NCBI GenBank assembly: GCA_036825755.1
Contig: DAISXR010000051.1
Coordinates: 1-25,375, forward strand
Reading direction: 5' to 3'
Origin: JAJFTV01 sp036825755
GTDB taxonomy: Bacteria; Chloroflexota; Anaerolineae; Anaerolineales; Anaerolineaceae
DNA: 25,375 bases
The position numbers were made by a program, and so were the translations under genes. Below, one piece after another: positions 7,000 through 13,832 of this stretch (the stretch's first letter is position 1; each line of letters starts with the position of its first letter). A model generated the notes under the pieces. That model searched no databases. It was not told the origin of the DNA and was given only the letters and a program-made list of their open reading frames with translations.

Positions 7000-7749
7000 A
7001 TGTCAACGTTTACCAGAATGCCAAATTATGATGTTCGAAATGACGGAGCAGGGCCGTACGCGGTGTTCTATTGCGAAGCATGCAACCGCGAGTTTCGCAG
7101 CCAGCCCAGCCTTGCCAACACAGTCACCCAGGATCTGGGGCGTCAGGCCGCCAGCGGGTTGCTGCGCAAGATCCCCATTTTAGGGAAGACCGTGGCTGAT
7201 AATGTAATTGGCGAGGACCCGCGCTACAGCATGAAGATGACGCCTGCCCAGGTGGAAGAGGCCTGGAAACAGGTGCAGCCGCACTTCCGCCAGTGCCCTA
7301 CCTGTGAACGCATTGTATGCCTGTCCGATTTCGACACGCAATCCGGTTACTGCCAGGATGACAGTCCACGCACGAATGAAATTGCTGAAGCGCGCGGAGC
7401 CCAGGCCGGTGCAGCTATCAAGGGCTTTGCCAGTATGTTTGGCCTTGATAAAGTGGTTGAAAAAGCCACCGACGCTGTGCAGAAAGCCGGTGACCAGATG
7501 GCGCGCTGCCCCAATGACGGCGTGCTGGCCCCAGCCGGGACCAAATTCTGCCCTGAATGCGGAACGCAGATGATCCAACCCGCCAGTACAGCCTGCCCCA
7601 ATTGCGGAGCTGACACGCACGGCGCCAAGTTCTGCCCGGAATGCGGCACCAAAATTGAAGCAGCCGTTAAGGTAACCACCTGCCCGGCTTGCGGCGCCAC
7701 CGACCAGACCGGAAAATTCTGCCAGGAGTGCGGCGCGCGCATGCCGTAA
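7000..7749 (+). CDS. Multi-zinc-ribbon protein
   Basis: A 249-residue cysteine-rich protein with no membrane segment. The N-terminal half has C25/C28 and C99/C102/C118 as likely zinc pairs around a helical stretch. After a helix-rich linker (about 125-165) come three zinc-ribbon modules: C170-C184/C187, C199/C202-C212/C215 and C228/C231-C241/C244, with repeated GTKFCPECGT-like knuckles. Such modules usually bind protein or nucleic-acid partners, and no enzyme domain is seen. GGAAAAGAGAAT precedes the ATG. The first ribbon has CPND in place of a second pair cysteine (C170-P-N-D173), so that site may be degenerate. The last codons and stop lie in the first copy of the 79-bp tandem array. The function is unknown. 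Confidence 0.85.
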   Translation: MSTFTRMPNYDVRNDGAGPYAVFYCEACNREFRSQPSLANTVTQDLGRQAASGLLRKIPILGKTVADNVIGEDPRYSMKMTPAQVEEAWKQVQPHFRQCPTCERIVCLSDFDTQSGYCQDDSPRTNEIAEARGAQAGAAIKGFASMFGLDKVVEKATDAVQKAGDQMARCPNDGVLAPAGTKFCPECGTQMIQPASTACPNCGADTHGAKFCPECGTKIEAAVKVTTCPACGATDQTGKFCQECGARMP

Positions 7750-7985
7750 TTTGCTCTTACGCTGTCCGCTGGAAACGGGGCTGCAGTGGGGCGGGCGAGT
7801 TCTGGCTAGGCGCGCGCGCATGCCGTAATCTGCTCTTACGCTGTCCGCTGGAAACGGGGCTGCAGTGGGGCGGGCGAGTTCTGGCTAGGCGCGCGCGCAT
7901 GCCGTAATCTGCTCTTACGCTGTCCGCTGGAAATGGGGCTGCAGTGGGGCGGGCGAGTTCTAGCTAGGCGCGCGCATGCCGTAAG
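7741..7985. repeat. 79-bp tandem array copying the 3' end of the zinc-ribbon gene
   Basis: Three units start at 7741, 7820 and 7899 (79, 79 and 77 bases) and a fourth stub begins at 7976. Each begins ATGCCGTAA, the last two codons plus stop of the upstream gene, and ends in an alternating (GC)n tract of slightly varying length. Units differ by only a few substitutions. Each unit has closely spaced G runs (GGGG, GGGG, GGG). Together with the hairpin at 8016-8054 this fills 7750-8080; no gene is seen there. Confidence 0.92.
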
Positions 7986-8015
7986 CACGAACAACTGAAT
8001 CATACTTTTCAACAG

Positions 8016-8054
8016 CACCGCCCGGTTCTGCCGATCTGGTAGAATTGGGCGGTG
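8016..8054. repeat. Long stem-loop before the Cys-rich gene
   Basis: CACCGCCC (8016-8023) pairs with GGGCGGTG (8047-8054). The inner part also pairs (TTCT with AGAA, CC with GG), so with three G-U wobbles it makes a 17-bp stem around GATCT. There is no T run after it, so it is not a standard terminator. It lies 26 bases before the chosen start of the next gene and may lie in its leader. Confidence 0.6.
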
Positions 8055-8080
8055 TATTGCTTTGGATGGAAAATGACCGT

Positions 8081-8752
8081 ATGAAATTTTTTGATGACTT
8101 GTACCGTGATTTTGATGAACCGCTCACCCGGCTGGATTGTGGGCTGAAGTGCGCACCGCACAACCCGAGCGGCAAACCATTTTGCTGTGATATCTGCCAG
8201 GTGGTACCGGCGGTGTATGAGGTGGAGTGGCTGCATTTGCAGACTACCGGTGATTTCTGGCATGAGTACCGCGGCGATGAATGTCCCGGGGATCCGTGCG
8301 ACCCGGAAGAGGTGCTGGCGGAAACACCGTCGCACATGCTGCTGCTGGCCTGCCAGGGGCCGGAGCGCTGCCGGCGCGAGATCCGTTCAGTGAGCTGCCG
8401 GCAGTTTCCATTCTTCCCGTATATCACCGAGACGGGACGATTTATCGGGCTTACAGTGGAACCCGCCTTCCGCGATCAGTGCTGGGTGATCAGCCATCTG
8501 GATGAGGTGACGCCGGCTTACCGGCAGGCCTTTGTGCGCGTGTATGACAATTTGCTGTCGCGCTGGGAGAATGATCTGGAAGCTTACGCGGAATATTCGC
8601 ACGATTTGCGCAGCCAGTATGCCGAACGGCGTGAGCGCATCCCGCTGCTGCACCGTAACGGCAAGAATTATTTGGTCAGCCCCGGCAGCGGAAAGCTGTA
8701 CCCGGTTCAACCGGGCGGTTGGCGGCAGTACGGGCCGTACCGCGAGGAGTAG
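8081..8752 (+). CDS. Cysteine-rich conserved protein, possibly YkgJ-like metal-binding
   Basis: A 223-residue soluble protein with many cysteines in its first 140 residues: C20, C24, C35, C36, C39, C68, C73, C91, C97, C106 and C134. The block CRREIRSVSCRQFPFFPYI recalls the CxxxxPxxPF motif of the YkgJ/UPF0153 zinc- or iron-chelating family, but the spacing differs and the assignment is tentative. The C-terminal third is charged, with RNGKNYLVSPGSGKLYPVQPGG at the end. The ATG at 8081 has TGGAAAA upstream. In-frame ATG 8066 and TTG 8045 are possible, but the latter lies inside the stem-loop. No signal peptide is seen. The function is unknown. Confidence 0.7.
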   Translation: MKFFDDLYRDFDEPLTRLDCGLKCAPHNPSGKPFCCDICQVVPAVYEVEWLHLQTTGDFWHEYRGDECPGDPCDPEEVLAETPSHMLLLACQGPERCRREIRSVSCRQFPFFPYITETGRFIGLTVEPAFRDQCWVISHLDEVTPAYRQAFVRVYDNLLSRWENDLEAYAEYSHDLRSQYAERRERIPLLHRNGKNYLVSPGSGKLYPVQPGGWRQYGPYREE

Positions 8753-8758
8753 CGATAC

Positions 8759-8807
8759 ATAGGCAGGCACAAGGTGGCTTGTGCCATGGTTGTCATAAAT
8801 TGCCTAT
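8759..8807. repeat. Nested inverted repeat at the gap edge
   Basis: GGCACAAG (8766-8773) and CTTGTGCC (8778-8785) form a perfect hairpin. Outside it ATAGGCA (8759-8765) pairs with TGCCTAT (8801-8807). The right part lies in the 55-mer repeated on the other side of the gap. Confidence 0.7.
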
Positions 8808-8980
8808 CCCCCTGACCCCCTTCCCNNNNNNNNNNNNNNNNNNNNNNNNNNNNNNNNNNNNNNNNNNNNNNNNNNNNNNNNNNNNNNNNNNNNNNNNNNN
8901 NNNNNNNNNNNNNNNNNNNNNNNNNAAGGTGGCTTGTGCCATGGTTGTCATAAATTGCCTATCCCCCTGACCCCCTTCCC
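8771..8980. other. Scaffolding gap with duplicated 55-mer flanks
   Basis: Exactly 100 N (8826-8925) lie between identical 55-base copies (8771-8825 and 8926-8980). As with the first gap, the copies are most simply one k-mer shared by two contigs. Because this lies in repeats, a real missing copy cannot be excluded. Confidence 0.88.
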
Positions 8981-9216
8981 ACAGGGAAGGGGGAAAATTT
9001 TATATTAGAAGGGCTGTGCAGGGGACTGCACAGCCCTTCTAATTTGCGGGAAAAACCCAAAACGTTGTTGACCGATATTGTGATACTGTCTTAAGAAGAA
9101 AGGGCCACTTTGTTTTTCCCTCGTCTTGTTAGCGGGTTTTGACGTTCTGACGTCAAAACCCGCTAACAAGAATAATTCCCCGCACCTCGAGGGGCGGGGA
9201 TAAAGGGGTGGGGTGA
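8972..9216. repeat. Palindromic intergenic repeat, copy A
   Basis: A non-coding unit of about 245 bases made of successive dyads: CCCTTCCC/GGGAAGGG; an 18-bp perfect stem (9004-9021 with 9026-9043); a 21-bp perfect stem with a 4-base loop (9125-9145 with 9150-9170); and a CCTCGAGG-centred GC palindrome near 9180-9200. No ORF or transposase is present. The region 8753-9512 between convergent genes holds only this and its second copy. Confidence 0.88.
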
Positions 9217-9259
9217 CTAATGCATCGCCCTAACCCCCGCGTTTGGCAAAGCCAAATGT

Positions 9260-9504
9260 CCCCTTCCCACAGGGAAGGGGGTTATCTTTTTTACTAGAAG
9301 GGCTGTGCAGGAGACTGCACAGCCCTTCTAATCTGCGAGAAAAACACAAAACGTTGTTGATCGATATTGTGATACTGTCTTAAGAAGAAAGGGCCACTTT
9401 GTTTTTCCCTCGTCTTGTTAGCGGGTTTTGACGTTCTTACGTCAAAACCCCTAACAATAATAATTCCCCGCCCCTCGAGGGGCGGGGATAAAGGGGTGGG
9501 GTGA
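9260..9504. repeat. Palindromic intergenic repeat, copy B
   Basis: A second copy, offset by about 288 bases, mostly identical to copy A with a few substitutions and small indels. Its first long stem is intact (9295-9310 with 9315-9330) and the 22-base GC palindrome at 9466-9487 is perfect, but the other long stem has lost two bases in its right arm. A 43-base spacer with a TTTGGC/GCCAAA hairpin separates the copies. It ends 8 bases before the UroD-like stop and may act as its terminator. Confidence 0.88.
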
Positions 9505-9512
9505 TTGATTCC

Positions 9513-10454
9513 TTACCGCTCATGCGCGGCTGAGATGGCCGCTTTCAGGTTCTCCCATGGAGTACCGGCAGGCACCGTGCAGTCCGCACCCAGGATGAAG
9601 CGCTCGGGGGCATCCGCCAGCACTCGCCTGGCTTCCTGCCTCACCTCGTCCGGCGAGCCATTCGATAGCACGCCGTGCCGGTCGAGACCGCCCATAAACG
9701 GGCGCCCGCCAAACAGGTCGGACACCTCCTGCGGGGTCATGGTACGGTCTGTCAGACGCAAATTGGTGTTGACGATGTGGCCGGTGTAATTCACAAACGG
9801 TGAAAGATCCTGATACGGCAGATGATAGTCGCACACATGCAGGATGTTGAAGATACACGTACGGTCGATCTCTTCCATCAGCGCCAGGTCATACGGGCGG
9901 ATGCACTCCTCGAAAGGTTGCGGGTTGTCAAAACGCCCGAACTCACCGCCCTGCGTGGAGTGGTAAAACCCATCCACACCCAGCCGGACGGCCTCTTTCA
10001 CGAACCCCATCAGGCTATCGGTGACGGCCTGCATGCCCTGTTTGACGGCCTGCGGGTTGTCGAGCATATGCTGTTCCATCGACAGCCCCTCAGCCAGGCT
10101 GTGGCGGGCGCACATAAACGGCGAGTATAGCGTCAGAATCACCAGCGCATCCTGTTTGGCGGCCTTCACCAACCCGGCCACCACATCCAACTGATCGCGG
10201 TAGAACTCAAGCGGGTAGGAAGGCATTTTGGGCCAGTCCTCGGCGGTCCGGATCTCCGGCAGCACCGGGTATTCTTTTTCGTACTGGATTTTGACAAAAT
10301 CCATACCGGTAGCGTAAAAGAATTGCAGGTGCTGATCGATGGCTCCCTGCCCAAAGTGCAAAGTAGGCGGAAAATGAAGGAAGAAGGCGGCCGGGGTGTA
10401 TTCCGGCGTGTGCTGTTTATCCAGCAGGCTGAGAACCGCATCACGTTTGTTCAT
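9513..10454 (-). CDS. Uroporphyrinogen decarboxylase-like (URO-D superfamily) protein
   Basis: A 313-residue TIM-barrel protein of the URO-D/methyltransferase superfamily. The start MNKRDAVLSLLDKQ, the barrel segment GVDGFYHSTQGGEFGRF, FNILHVCDYHLPY, and the ending RRVLADAPERFILGADCTVPAGTPWENLKAAISAA are typical. The N-terminal RQAGR arginine motif of true HemE is missing, so a heme role is unlikely. Relatives include corrinoid- and CoM-linked methyltransferases. AAAGGA precedes the ATG at 10454 on the minus strand; a longer open frame upstream overlaps the aldolase and is not needed. It is the last gene of a three-gene operon, 43 bases after the aldolase. The reaction is unknown. Confidence 0.85.
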   Translation of the reverse strand: MNKRDAVLSLLDKQHTPEYTPAAFFLHFPPTLHFGQGAIDQHLQFFYATGMDFVKIQYEKEYPVLPEIRTAEDWPKMPSYPLEFYRDQLDVVAGLVKAAKQDALVILTLYSPFMCARHSLAEGLSMEQHMLDNPQAVKQGMQAVTDSLMGFVKEAVRLGVDGFYHSTQGGEFGRFDNPQPFEECIRPYDLALMEEIDRTCIFNILHVCDYHLPYQDLSPFVNYTGHIVNTNLRLTDRTMTPQEVSDLFGGRPFMGGLDRHGVLSNGSPDEVRQEARRVLADAPERFILGADCTVPAGTPWENLKAAISAAHER

Positions 10455-10497
10455 GGGGTATCCTTTCTGGACAGGATGGAGGGGAAGGAAACAATAT

Positions 10498-11256
10498 CTA
10501 CTGCTGCATTTCCTTGACGATCTGCCTGGCCCGGTTCTGCAATTCGCTGGAGTCTTTGAAGGGGGTAACCAGGTCAAAACCGAGGGCAGCCATATCAAGC
10601 GATTTATCCGGCCGGTAAGCCGGGATGCCGGCGATGAGACCGCGCCGGTGAACGGCATCCAATATACGCCGGAAGTGGGAGCGCATGGTGGGGTCATCCA
10701 CGCTGCCGCGCTGGGTCAGTCCCAGACTGATGCTCAGATCGACCGGTCCCACATACACGCCGTCCAGCCCGGGTGTATCCAGGATCTCTTCCAGATTTTC
10801 GAGCGCCTGACCGGTTTCAATCATGGCCAATGCCAGGACACGTTGATTGGCATGGCTGATGTAGTCATCCACTGAGTACTGCTCGGCGCGGATGGGCCCG
10901 GCGCTGCGGTATCCCTGCGGGGGGTAGCGGCAGGCTCCGGCGAACTGGCGCGCATCCTGAGCGGTGTTGATCATGGGGCAGATGATGCCCTGCGCGCCGG
11001 CATCGAGCATGCGCATGATCAGCGCCGGGTCGTTCCAGGGCACGCGCACCAGAGCGGCCGCCGGTGAACCGGTGATGGCCTGCAGCATGCACAGGGCGGT
11101 CTCATACCCCGCCAGCCCGTGTTGCAGATCAATGGTGACGGCGTCATAGCCGCTGCGGGCGATCAACTCGGCCGTCCAGGCGCTGGGAATGGTCAGCCAG
11201 GCATTCAGAATGGGGCGTTTTTCGGTGAGTACATGTTCAAACAGGGGATGGGTCAA
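10498..11256 (-). CDS. HpcH/HpaI-family aldolase
   Basis: A 252-residue class II pyruvate aldolase of the HpcH/HpaI family (COG3836 type), which cleaves or forms 4-hydroxy-2-oxoacids with a divalent metal. Family residues can be placed: base H46 (DLQHG), R71 (VRVPWND), metal ligands E147 (MIETG) and D173 (GPVDLS). It has normal length for the family and is cytoplasmic. The start is TTG at 11256, with GGAGGA a few bases ahead; the TTG overlaps the TGA of the upstream kinase gene (TTGA), so the two are likely translationally coupled. The substrate may be a sugar-derived ketoacid, but nothing here fixes it. Confidence 0.93.
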   Translation of the reverse strand: MTHPLFEHVLTEKRPILNAWLTIPSAWTAELIARSGYDAVTIDLQHGLAGYETALCMLQAITGSPAAALVRVPWNDPALIMRMLDAGAQGIICPMINTAQDARQFAGACRYPPQGYRSAGPIRAEQYSVDDYISHANQRVLALAMIETGQALENLEEILDTPGLDGVYVGPVDLSISLGLTQRGSVDDPTMRSHFRRILDAVHRRGLIAGIPAYRPDKSLDMAALGFDLVTPFKDSSELQNRARQIVKEMQQ

Positions 11257-12272
11257 GGGTTGTCCTCCGGTGGAGCCTGCATGGTCTCGATAAAGTCGCC
11301 CAGCCAGCCGGGTACTGTGTAGGCGTAGCGGGTGCGATACGGCTCTTCATAGCTTTTTAGATCGGTAAACCAGGAATATGCCCGGTTGATCATGCCCAGC
11401 CGCCAGGCTGTGGAAAACTGGATTTTCAGTTGATCCATCAAATCATACTCCAGCCACTGCTCCAGGTAAATATCTCTCAGCTTCAAAATGCGTGGATCGT
11501 TTTCACGGCATTTCAGACTGTCTGAGATGCTGCGCATGAGGATCAGCAGGCTGAAGAAAGGGTGTGTGACGGTGCAATCGCCCCAATCGGAGAAGCAGAT
11601 CTGCTGGTCTTTAATGAACAGATTGGCATCGTGCAGATCATCGTGGTGAATGGTGTGCGTGATCCGTGACCCCGCCAGATCAACAGCCATATTCGCCACC
11701 ATGGGTCTGAAGCCGGACAGCAGCGCAATTTGTTCATCCGAGAGGGCATAATCGCTGCTCTTAAGCAGGGATTTATCTGCCAGCATTTCATCCAGGTAGT
11801 TGGGAATGTCCGGCACCAGATGCTGGGGTACACCCAGTGAAACAAAATCGTCCAGGTGCGGGATACTTTCCATCTGAATCTCGGCAAAGATGGGCAGAGC
11901 GCGTTCCAGTGGGGTGAGATCACCGGTGGTGCGCAGCATAACCCGGTACTGGCCGCCCATATCGCCGGTTAACATCCATGCCTGCTGCGGGTGTATCGCC
12001 AGCACCGTGGGCATCTGCTGGGGGTGATGGTTGGAGAGCAGTTGAGTCACCTCGATTTCAAAGCGGCGCTCGGGTTTCACGGCTTTGAAATAAACATTTT
12101 CACTGTCCACCGGGACGCGGATGACCGTGGACCAGTCGGTGATGTGAAACTGTTCCGGCTCGCCGGTGATGTTCAGACCCAAACGGCCTACCTCGCGGCG
12201 AATCCAATCCAGAGCGCTCGAACGCCATTCGGGTTGTTTCCACTGGTGATTTTCTTCCACTTCACTTCTCAT
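11253..12272 (-). CDS. APH/choline-kinase-fold phosphotransferase
   Basis: A 339-residue aminoglycoside-phosphotransferase-fold kinase. The catalytic loop is HHDDLHDAN (H210, D212, N217) and the metal-binding aspartate is D229 in FSDWGD; YFKAVKP (K63) is the likely ATP lysine. The N-lobe has replaced the usual G-loop with a WSTVIRVPV strand. Such kinases phosphorylate hydroxyls of small molecules such as methylthioribose, homoserine, choline or antibiotics. The ATG at 12272 has AAGGGA 7 bases ahead. An upstream ATG at 12311 has no ribosome site and lies next to the promoter -10 box. It is the first gene of the kinase-aldolase-UroD operon, suggesting metabolism rather than drug resistance. Confidence 0.88.
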   Translation of the reverse strand: MRSEVEENHQWKQPEWRSSALDWIRREVGRLGLNITGEPEQFHITDWSTVIRVPVDSENVYFKAVKPERRFEIEVTQLLSNHHPQQMPTVLAIHPQQAWMLTGDMGGQYRVMLRTTGDLTPLERALPIFAEIQMESIPHLDDFVSLGVPQHLVPDIPNYLDEMLADKSLLKSSDYALSDEQIALLSGFRPMVANMAVDLAGSRITHTIHHDDLHDANLFIKDQQICFSDWGDCTVTHPFFSLLILMRSISDSLKCRENDPRILKLRDIYLEQWLEYDLMDQLKIQFSTAWRLGMINRAYSWFTDLKSYEEPYRTRYAYTVPGWLGDFIETMQAPPEDNP

Positions 12273-12313
12273 CTGACATCCCTTCGATATAAAAGCCTGT
12301 TCAATATGCATTA

Positions 12314-12341
12314 ATTATATTCTTTGGCCCGTCTACGGCAA
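12314..12341 (-). promoter_or_regulatory. Promoter of the kinase-aldolase-UroD operon
   Basis: On the minus strand, TTGCCG (12341-12336) and TATAAT (12319-12314) are 16 bases apart, about 40 bases upstream of the chosen kinase start. It is divergent from the padR promoter in the same intergenic space. Confidence 0.65.
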
Positions 12342-12370
12342 GAAATCGCATGAGAAACAAAAAGAGATAC

Positions 12371-12425
12371 TTGACAGCGGGGAAAATTGGCTTATTATAT
12401 AATCTAGTAACCTGTAGAGTAGATT
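12371..12425 (+). promoter_or_regulatory. padR promoter with candidate operator
   Basis: TTGACA (12371-12376) and TATTAT (12393-12398) are 16 bases apart; an overlapping TATAAT lies at 12398-12403. Directly downstream, AATCTA (12401-12406) and TAGATT (12420-12425) form an inverted repeat over the expected transcription start. That is a common position for autorepression by PadR proteins. Confidence 0.65.
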
Positions 12426-12430
12426 AATTT

Positions 12431-13081
12431 ATGACCATTCGACACGCAATTCTGGCTTTGCTGGCTCAACAGCCCCGTCATGGGTACGACCTGCGCACGG
12501 CGTTTCAGGCGCTGGTGGGCGGCGGGGATATTTGGGAGGTCAAACCGGCTCAAATATACACCACCCTGGCGCGGCTTGAAGAAAGCGGCCTGATTGTGCA
12601 GGACAGTATCGGGCAGGATGGAGGCCCGGAAAAACGAATCTACTCGCTCACCGATGCCGGTCAGCAGGAGCTTTCACAATGGTATTTCAGCGGGGTACCC
12701 AACGAGCACCAGCGGGATGAGTTTTTTGTCAAACTGCTGCTCAGCATCGAAGAAGAAGCTGTGGATTCCCGCCGGGTGATCCAGATCCAGCGCAGCCTGA
12801 TCTACCAGGATCTGCACCAGTTCACTGCCCAGCGCAACCAGACGGATCCGCGCACGGAACTGGCCCAGATTTTTCTACTGGATAAGGCCATCATGCATCT
12901 GGAAGCTGATCTGCGCTGGCTGGATATGATCGAATCGCGATTGGGCGATATTGAGCGGCAGCCCATGCCGGAGCGCGAGCCAAAACAGCGCGGCAGACCG
13001 CGTGGTAGATCGCAAAGCAAGTCAGCCGCCGAGGGTGAGATTGTCAGCAAAAAGGAAACAAGCATTCCATCAGGAGAATAA
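12431..13081 (+). CDS. PadR-family transcriptional regulator
   Basis: A 216-residue regulator. The winged-helix PadR domain fills about residues 1-80: AILALLAQQPRHGYDL, then the recognition region WEVKPAQIYTTLARLEESGLI, and the wing KRIYSLTDAGQQEL. The helical C-terminal dimerisation part (90-175) is of the vinculin-like type seen in PadR subfamily 1. An arginine-rich tail follows, with RGRPRGR at 187-193, resembling an AT-hook that binds the minor groove. It is one base upstream of the ABC ATPase ATG, so it very likely controls its own operon with the FtsX-type transporter. The inverted repeat over its promoter supports autorepression. The ligand is unknown. The start at 12431 has little Shine-Dalgarno sequence. 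Confidence 0.93.
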   Translation: MTIRHAILALLAQQPRHGYDLRTAFQALVGGGDIWEVKPAQIYTTLARLEESGLIVQDSIGQDGGPEKRIYSLTDAGQQELSQWYFSGVPNEHQRDEFFVKLLLSIEEEAVDSRRVIQIQRSLIYQDLHQFTAQRNQTDPRTELAQIFLLDKAIMHLEADLRWLDMIESRLGDIERQPMPEREPKQRGRPRGRSQSKSAAEGEIVSKKETSIPSGE

Positions 13082-13082
13082 G

Positions 13083-13820
13083 ATGTCTATCGTTACCACG
13101 AACAATTTAAAGAAAGTATACGGCTCAGGGAGCACCGCAGTGAGCGCGCTCAAGGGAATCTCCATGCAGATTGCCCAGGGTGAATTTGTGGCGGTCATGG
13201 GCCCCAGCGGCTGCGGAAAATCGACCCTGCTGCATTTGCTGGGTGGGCTGGACCTGCCCACCGAAGGGGATGTGATCATCGACGGTGAAAACCTGTTCAA
13301 ACTGTCTGATCAGCGGTTGACGGAACTGCGCCGCCGCAAGATCGGTTTTATCTTTCAGTTTTACAACCTCATCCCGGTGCTGACAGCTGTGGAGAACGCC
13401 GCCCTGCCGGTCACGTTGGATGGTATGCGCCAGGCGGAGGCTTACCCGAAAGCTGAGTTGTGGCTGAACCGGATGGGCCTGGGCGAACGCATGCATCACC
13501 GCCCGGATCAACTTTCAGGAGGTGAACAGCAGCGCGTGGCCATCGCACGTGCTTTGCTCAACGAACCGGCCCTGATTCTGGCGGATGAACCCACCGGCAA
13601 CCTGGATACGCGCGCGTCCGATGAGATCGCCATATTGCTGCGCAAGGTAGCCGATGAGTACAATCGCGCGGTGGTGATGGTGACCCATGATCCCCGCATC
13701 GCTGCCTACGCCGATCGCATCCTGTTTTTGAAGGATGGGCTGATTATCGATGAAACTGTGCTGGATCCGGGTAACGACCGGCAGGCTGTTGTGGAGAAAA
13801 TCCGCCTCAGCGGAGATTAG
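13083..13820 (+). CDS. ABC transporter ATPase (MacB/LolD/FtsE type)
   Basis: A 245-residue nucleotide-binding subunit with Walker A GPSGCGKST (40-48), Q-loop Q92, signature LSGGEQQ (144-150), Walker B ALILADEP (163-170) and H-loop H202. The FQFYNLIPVLTAVENAALP and EPTGNLD segments mark the MacB/LolD/BceA group that pairs with FtsX-like permeases. It sits at the inner face of the membrane and drives mechanotransmission or lipid/peptide export rather than classical import. AGGAGAATAAG precedes the ATG at 13083; a longer frame from a non-ATG codon upstream overlaps padR and is not used. The permease follows after 12 bases. Confidence 0.95.
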   Translation: MSIVTTNNLKKVYGSGSTAVSALKGISMQIAQGEFVAVMGPSGCGKSTLLHLLGGLDLPTEGDVIIDGENLFKLSDQRLTELRRRKIGFIFQFYNLIPVLTAVENAALPVTLDGMRQAEAYPKAELWLNRMGLGERMHHRPDQLSGGEQQRVAIARALLNEPALILADEPTGNLDTRASDEIAILLRKVADEYNRAVVMVTHDPRIAAYADRILFLKDGLIIDETVLDPGNDRQAVVEKIRLSGD

Positions 13821-13832
13821 CAGGAGGTTGAC

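Noticed and set aside
7741..7985. CRISPR-like array
   Set aside because: Units are contiguous 79-bp copies without variable spacers.
8972..9504. Insertion sequence or CRISPR
   Set aside because: No transposase or cas-like frame is present, and repeats are not separated by unique spacers; it is kept as a non-coding repeat.
9513..10454. True heme-pathway uroporphyrinogen decarboxylase (HemE)
   Set aside because: The N-terminal arginine motif of HemE is missing and no other heme genes are nearby; it is kept as a superfamily member only.
12273..12311. Upstream ATG (12311) as the kinase start
   Set aside because: It has no ribosome site and lies next to the -10 box; ATG 12272 has a good one.
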